Shown here: in pieces, positions 17,618-25,890 of the stretch | Layout of the letters: every line of letters begins with the position of its first letter | Position numbering within the stretch: the stretch's first letter is position 1 | From: an uncultured bacterium | Lineage (GTDB): Bacteria; Hydrogenedentota; Hydrogenedentia; Hydrogenedentales; GCA-2746185 | Direction: 5' to 3' | NCBI GenBank assembly: GCA_938082445.1 | Contig: CALLLL010000034.1 | Coordinates: 1 to 49,520 of the forward strand | Length of the DNA: 49,520 bases | Made by a program: the position numbers and the translations under genes | Notes under the pieces: model-generated | The model's input: only the letters and a program-made list of their open reading frames with translations | What the model was told of the DNA's origin: nothing | The model's database searches: none

Positions 17618-18169
17618 CTATTTCTTTTTAACGCCTACATAGCCTTCAGGAATTAAGTTCCATTTTTCGCCGTAGACATGCACTTCTTTGGTAGGGGTGC
17701 CGTCGGCTTTTTCGAGGGGGAGGCCTTCATGTGTCCACAGAAGTAAGCTTCCTTTTAAGTTTTTTGCCTCGATGCCCTGTTCATTTACTGACTGAGTATA
17801 TTTTCCGCTTCGATAGCCGATGGTGCAATGCATCACGACGGGCTTGTCTTCCAACGTACCGTCTTTACGTTTTTGTTCGAAGACGTCTTTGGTTAGCGCG
17901 CCGGGAATCATAGAGATGGCTTGTTCATCAGCGTCACGAACATCCACAATGATAATCTCATCATTTTTATACGCCTCAGCGATTTCAGCCGGAGTTACAT
18001 CCTCGATTTCGGTGAGGTCTTCGCGAATTTCCGCATACATCTCTTCTATGCGTTCCAACTTTTCTTCTTTGGACATCGCTTTGTTTTCTTCGACAAGGTC
18101 ATTGTTGTTGCAACCCTGCAAGGCCAAGGCCACAAGTAATGTTAATGCCATGGATGAAATGTTTCTCAT
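17618..18169 (-). CDS. Rhodanese-domain lipoprotein
   Basis: 183 residues. A lipoprotein signal ends in the lipobox LQGC with the acylated Cys at residue 20, so the protein is anchored to a membrane on the outer face of the cytoplasmic membrane or the outer membrane. A charged coiled stretch (about 28-58) leads to a rhodanese domain (about 60-160) with IIIVDVRDADE and the active-site loop CTIGYRS, Cys115 being the sulfur-carrying residue. The usual loop is C-x-x-G-x-R, so it is intact. Family members transfer sulfane sulfur or sense thiols. The ATG overlaps the end of the enolase-superfamily gene by four bases. It is the last gene of the operon before the terminator. Confidence 0.85.
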   Translation of the reverse strand: MRNISSMALTLLVALALQGCNNNDLVEENKAMSKEEKLERIEEMYAEIREDLTEIEDVTPAEIAEAYKNDEIIIVDVRDADEQAISMIPGALTKDVFEQKRKDGTLEDKPVVMHCTIGYRSGKYTQSVNEQGIEAKNLKGSLLLWTHEGLPLEKADGTPTKEVHVYGEKWNLIPEGYVGVKKK

Positions 18170-19302
18170 GATATGATTTCCTCTTTGCGCACGGTAAGTG
18201 CTTCAATTCGCTCAATGTCTATTTCTACACCCAAGCCGGGACGATCCATCGGCACGTTTACCATGCCCTGATTGTTCATGTCCCACTCAGGCGATACAAT
18301 GTCCTGTTTCCAATACCGGCGGCTTGGAGAAAGATCCCCAGGCAAGGTAAACCCTGCTTTCGCCGCCAATGCTACATTATACGCTCGGCCTATACCGCTT
18401 TCCAGCATACCCCCACACCAAAGCGGGATTTTATTGGCTAAGCAAAAATCATGCATGGCCAATGCCGTTGTAAATCCGCCCACCCGGCCGGGTTTTAGGT
18501 TGATGATCCGCCCGCTCGAATCGGCATGCATTGCTTCAACATCACTTAGATCACCAATAAACTCATCCAAACAGATGGCTGTATCAAGAGATTGATGCAG
18601 TTCAGGGTAATATGTTTGGTCCGCAGCATGCATTGGCTGTTCAATCATTTCTAAACGAAATGTATCCAACGTTTTCAAAAGCTCTATATCGCCTATGCGA
18701 TACGCGCCGTTGGCATCGGCCATAAGTGGAACCGAGTCTCCATACGCTTTGCGAATCGCACTTAGTAATTCAATATCTGCGCCCGGTTCTATCTTGATTT
18801 TAATGCGTGCATAGCCTTCATCGATGGCTTGGCCTACTTTATCAACCAAGTCTTTTATAGAATCTTGCATTCCGATTGCCACACCGGCAGCAACCTCGGA
18901 GCGCGTGGCTTCAATGAGTGAAGCCAAAGAGCGACCAGTTTTTTCTGCGACCAATGTCCAACACGGCATCTCAATCGATGCTCGTGCCATATGATTTTCA
19001 GCAGTTGCAGATTTTAATAGAGTATTTGCTTCTGTAGGATCCGAAAATGTTCTACCTAGAATCAGTGGAACCAGAGTTTGGCGTAACTGCTCCCAGGCTG
19101 TATCAATCGTCTCCGGTAAATACCCAGAAGTACTTAAGGCCACGCATTCACCCCAAGCACAAACCCCATCACTATCCTCCAGCTCAGTTAATAGTATTCG
19201 CCGTTCATGTTCCACGCCATGTGATGCGCGAAAGGGCTCGACCAAGGGCAAGCGAATTTCACGCAACGAAATGCGGGTGAGTGTGAACGGGCACTGAAGC
19301 AT
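18166..19302 (-). CDS. Enolase-superfamily enzyme, o-succinylbenzoate synthase / N-acylamino acid racemase type
   Basis: 378 residues with the full catalytic set of the MLE subgroup: a K168-x-K170 pair, metal ligands D196, E221 and D246, and K270 on the other face of the barrel. The C-terminal segment WCGGMLESGIGRAYN...PGDLSPS is typical of the MenC/NSAR branch, which dehydrates SHCHC to o-succinylbenzoate for menaquinone, racemises N-acylated amino acids, or does both. No menaquinone genes are near. Neighbours are an FGE-like protein and a rhodanese lipoprotein, so a racemase or epimerase role is as likely as menC. The gene starts two bases after the FGE-like stop and overlaps the rhodanese start by four bases, indicating tight translational coupling. 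Confidence 0.85.
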   Translation of the reverse strand: MLQCPFTLTRISLREIRLPLVEPFRASHGVEHERRILLTELEDSDGVCAWGECVALSTSGYLPETIDTAWEQLRQTLVPLILGRTFSDPTEANTLLKSATAENHMARASIEMPCWTLVAEKTGRSLASLIEATRSEVAAGVAIGMQDSIKDLVDKVGQAIDEGYARIKIKIEPGADIELLSAIRKAYGDSVPLMADANGAYRIGDIELLKTLDTFRLEMIEQPMHAADQTYYPELHQSLDTAICLDEFIGDLSDVEAMHADSSGRIINLKPGRVGGFTTALAMHDFCLANKIPLWCGGMLESGIGRAYNVALAAKAGFTLPGDLSPSRRYWKQDIVSPEWDMNNQGMVNVPMDRPGLGVEIDIERIEALTVRKEEIIS

Positions 19303-19304
19303 GG

Positions 19305-20012
19305 TTATCGTTTCACATCCTTTGCACAGCGAAAGCCCGTTAGGTAATTATTTCGGTCATCTTTGGGTAAATAAAATCGGTGCGCGCAGCGCATATGAGA
19401 AACATCGTTAAAGGCTTGACCCCCTTTGAGTACTTTAAATTTTTTGCCATACTTATCACTTGGCACATCGTTACCGGGATAGGGATTGTACCAATCCTGC
19501 ACCCATTCCATTGCGCCGCCGGCCATATCGTAACAACCATAAGGGCTTTTGGGTTTTGCAATCGTTTGTGCGATACCTTGACTACGATTGTATTGCACGA
19601 AGGTTAAATCGTAAGTATTGCCCCAAGGAAATAGTCTTCCATCCGTACCGCGTGCAGCTTTTTCCCATTCTTTTTCTGTCGGTAATCGTTTGCCAATTGA
19701 TTTTGCATAGGCATTTGCCTGATCCCATGTGACAAGAGCCGGGTGATTCTCCCGATCTTTTCTATAAGTGTGATTTGGATCAAATTTTTTGAATTCGGTA
19801 TTGCTCACTTCATATTCGTCAATAAAAAACTCGCCCGTTGATGCTGTGTGCTTTGGCGACTCATCCGCATCACCCACATCACTGCCCATAATAAACTCGC
19901 CTGCAGGGACATAAACCATGCCTTTATGCGGTGAAGGGATTTCGGATTTCTGCTCGGCTAGAGCATTGAGTGAAATGAACAGCCCAAGCAAAGTATATAC
20001 AATGGTTTTCAT
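19305..20012 (-). CDS. Exported FGE-sulfatase-domain protein lacking the catalytic cysteines
   Basis: 235 residues with a signal peptide (about 1-19, ending NALA). The formylglycine-generating-enzyme fold is clear: MVYVPAGEFIMGSD, FFIDEYEVSNTEF, HPALVTWDQANAYAKSIGKRLPTEKEWEKAARG, LFPWGN, and the closing TGFRCAKD. In true FGE the strand after the Gly-Gly motif carries two cysteines that bind copper and oxidise the sulfatase Cys. Here residues 197-215 read GGQAFNDVSHMRCAHRF: the first position is Asn, and the second falls in a three-residue gap, leaving only the structural Cys209. Sulfatase activation is therefore unlikely. Start ATG 20012 is supported by AAGGAG and the signal peptide. It follows the toroid gene by 11 bases. 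Confidence 0.85.
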   Translation of the reverse strand: MKTIVYTLLGLFISLNALAEQKSEIPSPHKGMVYVPAGEFIMGSDVGDADESPKHTASTGEFFIDEYEVSNTEFKKFDPNHTYRKDRENHPALVTWDQANAYAKSIGKRLPTEKEWEKAARGTDGRLFPWGNTYDLTFVQYNRSQGIAQTIAKPKSPYGCYDMAGGAMEWVQDWYNPYPGNDVPSDKYGKKFKVLKGGQAFNDVSHMRCAHRFYLPKDDRNNYLTGFRCAKDVKR

Positions 20013-20023
20013 ATTAAATCTCC

Positions 20024-21247
20024 TTACCACGAAGCATCGATAAAGCCGTAATAACGGCCAAACCAATAGTTACGAATCAATTGCGCAGCATTATTCTCGT
20101 CCTGCGCCTCAACCATCTTCACCGAACCATCGGCTTGGGTGACTGGAAATTTCCGAGTTCGTCGTTCCATTTCCTGCATGTTTTTGATGGCTTCAATCGT
20201 TTTTTCGGTGACGACGTTCTCGCCAGTCAGTACGCTATACACCATGGGGAACCAAATTTCGCCGATACGCTCATATTTGCTATTGGCCCAAGAATATTGA
20301 TGCCGGTTCAGCGACATGGTGTATTTGTTTAAGAGCGAGGGATCTTTTTCATGGCCAAACAATTGCCAGAAACTTTTACAGGCCAGCTTGTCATCCCATA
20401 TGACATTCCACATCTCCGGCCATATCACCTTGGCCATAATGGCCTCATCGTCGTAGTGATGCTTCTCAATCAACATACGATAGGCTTCGTGATATCGATC
20501 TTTACCTGTCATACGATGAGCGGTTTTTAAAGCGGCCAATATTTCCAAAGAGTTCAGTGCTTGATGCGGGAGGTCCGGGCAAAAGTTTCCCCATAAAGTC
20601 ATTTTATTGTCCACATCGACAAGTTTGAAATTATGATCGACGACACGTCCAACAAATCGGTCAATCAATCCAGCCGCAATTTTTTTACCTTCTTCATCTG
20701 CTGCCATATCGTAATACACACTCAGCATGTAGCAAATATCCACAAATTTATCACTGCTCAAGTCGCCTTCCCAGCGATACCCAGGCATTGATGTGCTTTC
20801 ATGCCATTCTATCGTGAAGAAATGTTGGCTTTCGTGCCACAATGGCTTGTCAGTTTTATTAAATGACCGTGCGAAAACTCCCGGAACTCCTGTGACCTTC
20901 TCCATTTTCACCAATCCCCGTAGAATTTCGTGGCACTGTTCTCGGTGCTCTGGCTTTTTGGTCACGCCATACCGATAACAATAGGCCGCCATCATAGCGC
21001 CTGTGATCTCAAGGCAATCTTCCTGACTTCCCACCAAGGGCTTCTCCACACCCACAGGTGGGAAAATTACGTGTTGCATGAACACACCTTCATTATTGTG
21101 ATTGCCCCGCATCAGTGCATCATACATAGCTACTCGTACATGAAGCGGGTCATCGGGATTGGGGAATTCATTGACCGTTTGTGCAAAAATTGGTAGGGAA
21201 AGTAGGCTGATGAATAGCCCGACAATGAATGAGTTAAGTCGTTTCAT
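20024..21247 (-). CDS. Secreted alpha-toroid-like protein of unknown function
   Basis: 407 residues with a signal peptide (about 1-23, ending PIFAQ). The mature part is helix-rich and reads like an (alpha/alpha) barrel, with recurring Trp- and Tyr-rich helix ends. I do not recognise a named family. The same domain forms the C-terminal half of the protein at 23489-25738: shared motifs are EWH...W-G-D-SSD, the A-D-EE...RxxGxxVD segment, WGxxxPD, LNxLEI, DDxLA and the final YWxGRYxGxI. Conserved acids and aromatics on such a scaffold suggest carbohydrate binding or hydrolysis, but this is inference. ATG 21247 has AGGAG upstream; an earlier ATG lacks one. It is the first gene of the toroid, FGE-like, enolase-type and rhodanese operon. 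Confidence 0.7.
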   Translation of the reverse strand: MKRLNSFIVGLFISLLSLPIFAQTVNEFPNPDDPLHVRVAMYDALMRGNHNNEGVFMQHVIFPPVGVEKPLVGSQEDCLEITGAMMAAYCYRYGVTKKPEHREQCHEILRGLVKMEKVTGVPGVFARSFNKTDKPLWHESQHFFTIEWHESTSMPGYRWEGDLSSDKFVDICYMLSVYYDMAADEEGKKIAAGLIDRFVGRVVDHNFKLVDVDNKMTLWGNFCPDLPHQALNSLEILAALKTAHRMTGKDRYHEAYRMLIEKHHYDDEAIMAKVIWPEMWNVIWDDKLACKSFWQLFGHEKDPSLLNKYTMSLNRHQYSWANSKYERIGEIWFPMVYSVLTGENVVTEKTIEAIKNMQEMERRTRKFPVTQADGSVKMVEAQDENNAAQLIRNYWFGRYYGFIDASW

Positions 21248-21337
21248 ACAACATGCTCCTAGGTACAAAAATAAAATAAGAACTTCATACTAGCAAAAAT
21301 TCATATGAGAATATACCGATTGGGCATGAATTCTAAG

Positions 21338-21367
21338 TTGTCTCAAAGGATAAAAGAACGTTAGAAT
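21338..21367 (+). promoter_or_regulatory. Predicted promoter giving a leaderless acyltransferase mRNA
   Basis: TTGTCT (21338-21343), an 18-base spacer and TAGAAT (21362-21367, five of six consensus bases) end seven bases before the ATG at 21375. The transcript would begin at or within two bases of the start codon. No ribosome site is present. Confidence 0.4.
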
Positions 21368-21374
21368 ATGCCTT

Positions 21375-22502
21375 ATGAAAACTTTACATGGGTGGTACAC
21401 CTTCTTTACATATCTATTCAGGTACCTCTTTTCTAAACTAAAACTGGTTTCCCCGCCATTAGTGGATGAAAATTGCGAGGGATTGTTGCATGTATTGGGT
21501 CATTTTACTAAGTGGAATCGGTATATACGCATTCGCGGTGCTGAAAATGTTCCTTTGGATCATCCCGCAGTGTTTTGTGCAAATCATGTCATGTTGGGCG
21601 ATCCACTGTATGTGTATAAAGGTATCTACGATGCTTCCAATACCCAAATAAAATGCCGGGCCATGACACGCGATGATTTTTTTAAAGGGTCCAAACTGGG
21701 TTCTTTGCTGAAGACTCGTTTATTTGACGCCGATGATTTTATGTTAACTTTAGGGATTCATGGAATCAGTCGTGGCAATGTTACTATGCCGCAGATGAAG
21801 GCCTTTGTAGGGATTCTGGTTAAAGGCGATAGCTTTTTGATGTTTCCAGGGAGGACGCGATCCCGCTCTGGGATGTTTTTTGAATACCGCGGCGATGTGA
21901 CAGAACCGGGCGGTGCCGCTTTTTTTCTGGGTATGGCACAGCGCAAAAAAAAGGATATTACGGTTTCCGTAGTGCCGGTGTCGCGCAATTATAATCCTGT
22001 CCGAGATCATACGTGTATGATTCATGGCGAAGAAGTATTCCTGCCGCCCAAAGCTGGAAAAGAAGAGCAACGTGCATTTGATTTTAGTGTGGTAGAAAAA
22101 ATCGCAGAACTTGCTGAAATCTGTGTGCCACAGGTAGTGGCAGCATTGATATACACCGTATGTGTCCACCATCTTTCCGATTCCATTTCCGATTCCTTAA
22201 TTAAGGAATGGGTAAAAAAGGTTCGAGCTGATTCGACCCATCCCTATTGGGATGAGGAAGACGATGTTGACTTAAATGCTGCGGTAGAAATGAGTCTGAG
22301 TTTCCTGCATGAACGCGGAATGTTGGACTATACGAATGGAGTTGTCTCGCCATTCACGGATAAAATTCTTACTGTGCCTGAGCCAGAGGTTCGATTAATG
22401 AAAATCAATCCGATTCAATTTCTCACCAATCAGCTTTTACACTTGGCCGAAGTGACAAACGATATCCAAGATGTTGTGCTATCTAGTGAATTAAACAAAT
22501 AG
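21375..22502 (+). CDS. PlsC-type 1-acylglycerol-3-phosphate acyltransferase family protein
   Basis: 375 residues. The acyltransferase block I motif HxxxxD is present as H71-VMLG-D76 within FCANHVMLGDPLY, and block III is recognisable as MFPGRTRSRSG (about 157-166). The usual block III is FPEGTRS; the Glu that contacts the glycerol-phosphate substrate is replaced by Gly. The region after about 235 is helical and extends beyond a minimal PlsC, resembling glycerol-phosphate acyltransferase tails. It is probably membrane-associated and acts in phospholipid synthesis or on a related acyl acceptor. It stands alone between divergent and convergent neighbours and appears to be translated from a leaderless message. 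Confidence 0.75.
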   Translation: MKTLHGWYTFFTYLFRYLFSKLKLVSPPLVDENCEGLLHVLGHFTKWNRYIRIRGAENVPLDHPAVFCANHVMLGDPLYVYKGIYDASNTQIKCRAMTRDDFFKGSKLGSLLKTRLFDADDFMLTLGIHGISRGNVTMPQMKAFVGILVKGDSFLMFPGRTRSRSGMFFEYRGDVTEPGGAAFFLGMAQRKKKDITVSVVPVSRNYNPVRDHTCMIHGEEVFLPPKAGKEEQRAFDFSVVEKIAELAEICVPQVVAALIYTVCVHHLSDSISDSLIKEWVKKVRADSTHPYWDEEDDVDLNAAVEMSLSFLHERGMLDYTNGVVSPFTDKILTVPEPEVRLMKINPIQFLTNQLLHLAEVTNDIQDVVLSSELNK

Positions 22503-22504
22503 CG

Positions 22505-23356
22505 CTACAGACGATAAAATTTTTTCGCATTGTCCACAAATAAATTGCGCAACTCTGTGTACGAGCACCCTGCTACAGCCTGTTCCACTGTATTCACCCA
22601 ACGTGGATAATCCGTAGCCAGTGTAGACACCGGCCAATCGCCACCAAACATTACCCGGTCGAATCCAAATTGTTCAATCACATGATGAATATAAGGCCGT
22701 AGGTCTTTATCGGTCCAATGGTGCATATCGGCTTCGTTTGCCATGCCCGAAATTTTGCAGCTCACATTCTCGAATTCCGCCAAAGCGGCGATTTCCTCAC
22801 GCCAGGGGTCTTTCAATCCATCTTTAATCCCAGGCTTCCCAATATGATTGAGATTAAAGGAGACCTCGGGACACTGCGCGACCAGTTTCAACACACTGGG
22901 TAATTGGTAATGATAAATGCATAGTTCAAAATGCATACCATAGTTGTGAACTAGTTTTACGCCTTGGACAAAATCATACTGTAAACAGAAATTGGGATCT
23001 GATTCAGACTGAATAAGTCGCCGAATCCCTTTGATTAAAGGATTTTGGGACATCATCTCGAGATCCTGGCGAATTGCTTCACCCTTCTCCAGTGACGCAC
23101 GCGCAACGATGCCTTTGATACGCGGATCGTGTTGTGCCAGATGCGTTACCCACTGCGCCTCCAGATGATTTTCCTCTTCAGCGGCATCCGCCTGCAAAAA
23201 AATCATTCCCTCCACTTCGACTGATGCGCATGCTTGCGTGAAGTCTTCTGGTCGATGGGTTTTATTAATAGATGGCACTTCATGCAACCATGGGTAATTA
23301 ATTTTTTCCACATTCCATAAGTGAACATGCGTATCAATAATTGGAAAGTCAGGCAT
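22505..23356 (-). CDS. Amidohydrolase family 2 protein, L-fuconolactonase-like
   Basis: 283 residues forming a metal-dependent TIM barrel of the Amidohydro_2 group. D8-T-H10-V-H12-LW is the first metal motif; HIGKPG near 175 and FGGDWPVS near 240 supply the later His and the catalytic Asp. Closest described relatives hydrolyse sugar lactones (L-fucono-, L-rhamnono- or galactarolactone) or related carboxylate lactones. It is cytoplasmic. ATG 23356 is chosen because AAGGATG lies upstream at a good distance, while an ATG nine bases earlier touches that site. It ends two bases from the acyltransferase stop, convergently. A lactonase would fit oxidation of deoxy-sugars suggested elsewhere in the window. 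Confidence 0.82.
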   Translation of the reverse strand: MPDFPIIDTHVHLWNVEKINYPWLHEVPSINKTHRPEDFTQACASVEVEGMIFLQADAAEEENHLEAQWVTHLAQHDPRIKGIVARASLEKGEAIRQDLEMMSQNPLIKGIRRLIQSESDPNFCLQYDFVQGVKLVHNYGMHFELCIYHYQLPSVLKLVAQCPEVSFNLNHIGKPGIKDGLKDPWREEIAALAEFENVSCKISGMANEADMHHWTDKDLRPYIHHVIEQFGFDRVMFGGDWPVSTLATDYPRWVNTVEQAVAGCSYTELRNLFVDNAKKFYRL

Positions 23357-23412
23357 GGAAAACATCCTTTTTAAAAACAGTTTATATGCAGTCTATTGCG
23401 TAAAAATCAGTG

Positions 23413-23440
23413 TTAATCATAAAAGACCTGCAGGTATAAT
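23413..23440 (+). promoter_or_regulatory. Predicted promoter for the propeller/toroid gene
   Basis: A perfect TATAAT (23435-23440) lies about 48 bases before the ATG at 23489; TTAATC 16 bases further upstream (23413-23418) is a poor -35 match. An AGGAGA ribosome site precedes the start codon. Confidence 0.4.
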
Positions 23441-23488
23441 ACAAGCCTCAATTCACTATCCAAGCTGTGCCACACAGGAGATTTTCCC

Positions 23489-25738
23489 ATGAACCGTTGG
23501 TTTTTTATACGCATGAGCGTACTGCTCGTTGTTTATTGCACAAGTACACCCGCTGAAATGATTAAGCACGACAATCCCCAATGGGAAGTCATTGAAGATG
23601 AAGTGTATCTTCAAGAAATACCCACCATAATACCTACCGACTTGCCACTCACTTCCGTGGCAGTATTTAACGGTGAAGCCTATGCGGGGAGTAAAGAAGG
23701 AGTCTCAATAGTTGAAGGGGATACTTTGGTGCTTCAAGATGCTCCCGTTGGAAGCGTTCAACATCTTATAGTGCTTGATGAAAGTTTATGGGGCATAACT
23801 GATACAGGCCTTTGGCGTTTCGATGGAAATGATTTAACGCAAATCAGTGATCAACCTATCACTGATATTTGCGAACATAACGGTCAAATGGTCGTTCTCA
23901 TGAACAAGAGTTTATGCACAGTTGAGGGCAATACACTTTCTCTCCTTACCGATAAAGGAGTAGGAAATGCTCAACAAGTGGAATCATACAGCGGTGCTAT
24001 TTATGTACATGATGGCAAACGTATTGGATTTATGGAGTTAGGCTCAATCACATATAACTACACAGCTGACTGGGGTACTATCGAAAGTGGAGCGACCATT
24101 AACGACATGATGGCTATGGGTAGCCGCCTCTACTTTGCGACCGACGAAGGGTTAAGTGTGTTACGTGGGATGACCTGGTACAACATACAAGGCGAAGAAG
24201 GCTTGCCCTACGAAGACACTACTTCATTGTGTAAAGGGTTTGATCGCGATTTGTGGATTGGCACTGCTCGCGGCACGATTCGAAACATCAACGATGAATA
24301 CCAATACTTTAATCACCAACGATACTTACCCAATGACAAGGTCAATGCTGTGGCCTGTGGCGACAATGTGACCTATATGGCTACCGAAGGTGGACTCGGA
24401 ATTATTCATTATGAGCCCTATACATTGGCTAAAAAAGCGGCTTACTATGAGCGTTGGCTCGAAGAATGGGGCATGAAACGCCTTGGATTCGTTCATATTT
24501 TGTTTGAAAAAGAAGGCGAATGGTTGCGTGAAGTCAGCGACAACGATGTCGGGTATTCGAGTCATTATTTGGCGGCAAAGTGTTTTGAGTATGCCGTGAC
24601 AGGCAGTGAAGAAGCCCGCGCTGAAGCGGTCGATATGATGAAGACCGTTAAATGGAGTGAAGAAATATCGAGTATTAAAGGATATCCAGCACGCTCTATA
24701 TATGCATCGAATGAGCGCACGATTAAAGCGGACCATGGTTCAGGTGGATTGCCCGCGGAATGGCATGCAACACCCGATGGGCAATGGGAATGGAAAGGCG
24801 ATACATCCAGCGATGAAACCGATGCACATGTCTACGAGACCATGATTTTTCTTCAATTGGTTGCAAATGATGAAGAGCGTGTTTGGGCCACTGAGCATCT
24901 CAACCGTGTAATTGGCCACATTGTGGACAATGGCTTTTTACTGCGTGATGTTGACGGTGAGCCTTCACGTTGGGGGCGTTGGGATCCAGACTATCTCTTT
25001 ACCCCTTATGGACAGTATGCTCAAGGCCTTAACGGTCTCGAGATCATGAACTATGTCACTACGGCATATCACTTTACACAGAATCCAAAATTTCAAAAGG
25101 CTAAGGATGAACTGATCGAATTGGGCTATCACAAAAATATTGTACGCCAAAAGCTGACTTTCCATCCTGGATTCTTTACCCGATTTGACGATCGCTTGGC
25201 GTTCTACAATTTTTATTCTATAGGACAATATGAAACCGATCCTCAGCTCAAGGCTCTATGGCTGCGCAGTCTCGAACGCAGCTGGGAAGTTAAACGCATC
25301 GATGGCACTCCTTGGTTCAACTTTATTTATGGGGCGATTACCGGTAATGACTGCGAAATGGATCGTTCAGTGGCCCATTTACGTGAATGGCCTCTGGATT
25401 TACGACGTTACTCCTATCAAAACGGCCACCGTGCTGATTTACATACACCTCCAGGCTATCGAATGTATTCCGAACGTGCAAAGCCGCTCAGTCCCCGAGA
25501 AACGGAGCCCAACCGTTGGGATGGAGATTTTATGCGACTGGATGGTACCTATGGGGGTAAAATTGTCTCCGATCCCAGTGGCTGGCTTGATGCCTATTGG
25601 ATGGGCCGTTACCACGGTATGATCACTGCGCCCAAAACCGATGATCCGTCATTAACCACTGTGCCCGACCGGGGCCTCAAATTCGGCGCAGAGCCCTATG
25701 TAGGTCCAGCGCGCCCTAAACTTAAGCATGAACGGTAA
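23489..25738 (+). CDS. Secreted beta-propeller fused to an alpha-toroid-like domain
   Basis: 749 residues with a signal peptide (about 1-22). Residues about 45-310 form a beta-propeller of the two-component-regulator type, with repeats such as GLWRFDGNDLTQI, GLSVLRGMTWYNI and DLWIGTARGTI. Residues about 320-749 are helix-rich and homologous to the protein at 20024-21247 (WKGDTSSDE, DEERVWATEHLNRVIGHIVD, WGRWDPD, LNGLEIM, YWMGRYHG). No transmembrane segment or kinase domain follows, so this is not a sensor kinase. An extracellular or periplasmic glycan-binding or glycan-processing role is a guess from neighbours. AGGAGA precedes the ATG. No operon partner is evident; the next gene begins about 150 bases downstream behind its own hairpin leader. 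Confidence 0.72.
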   Translation: MNRWFFIRMSVLLVVYCTSTPAEMIKHDNPQWEVIEDEVYLQEIPTIIPTDLPLTSVAVFNGEAYAGSKEGVSIVEGDTLVLQDAPVGSVQHLIVLDESLWGITDTGLWRFDGNDLTQISDQPITDICEHNGQMVVLMNKSLCTVEGNTLSLLTDKGVGNAQQVESYSGAIYVHDGKRIGFMELGSITYNYTADWGTIESGATINDMMAMGSRLYFATDEGLSVLRGMTWYNIQGEEGLPYEDTTSLCKGFDRDLWIGTARGTIRNINDEYQYFNHQRYLPNDKVNAVACGDNVTYMATEGGLGIIHYEPYTLAKKAAYYERWLEEWGMKRLGFVHILFEKEGEWLREVSDNDVGYSSHYLAAKCFEYAVTGSEEARAEAVDMMKTVKWSEEISSIKGYPARSIYASNERTIKADHGSGGLPAEWHATPDGQWEWKGDTSSDETDAHVYETMIFLQLVANDEERVWATEHLNRVIGHIVDNGFLLRDVDGEPSRWGRWDPDYLFTPYGQYAQGLNGLEIMNYVTTAYHFTQNPKFQKAKDELIELGYHKNIVRQKLTFHPGFFTRFDDRLAFYNFYSIGQYETDPQLKALWLRSLERSWEVKRIDGTPWFNFIYGAITGNDCEMDRSVAHLREWPLDLRRYSYQNGHRADLHTPPGYRMYSERAKPLSPRETEPNRWDGDFMRLDGTYGGKIVSDPSGWLDAYWMGRYHGMITAPKTDDPSLTTVPDRGLKFGAEPYVGPARPKLKHER

Positions 25739-25819
25739 TTTAGGGAATTCATTCCTCAACTTACTGTTAATCAACCTGTGTTATATGGCACTATAGAACC
25801 CAAATTTAATAGGTAAATA

Positions 25820-25863
25820 AATAGCGATCACACCAAACATAGGGTTTTGTGTGTTGCGCTATT
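25820..25863 (+). other. Leader hairpin upstream of the large heme protein gene
   Basis: AATAGCG (25820-25826) pairs with CGCTATT (25857-25863), and inside an internal loop CACAC pairs with GTGTG. The structure ends eight bases before the AGGAG at 25872 and 28 bases before the ATG at 25891. No T-tract follows, so it is not a terminator. It may affect mRNA stability or translation. Confidence 0.35.
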
Positions 25864-25890
25864 GTGATTCTAGGAGCTACGAGCATCGTG

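Noticed and set aside
18166-19302. Firm assignment of the enolase-superfamily gene as menC
   Set aside because: All catalytic residues fit, but the same set serves N-acylamino acid racemases, and no menaquinone genes are nearby.
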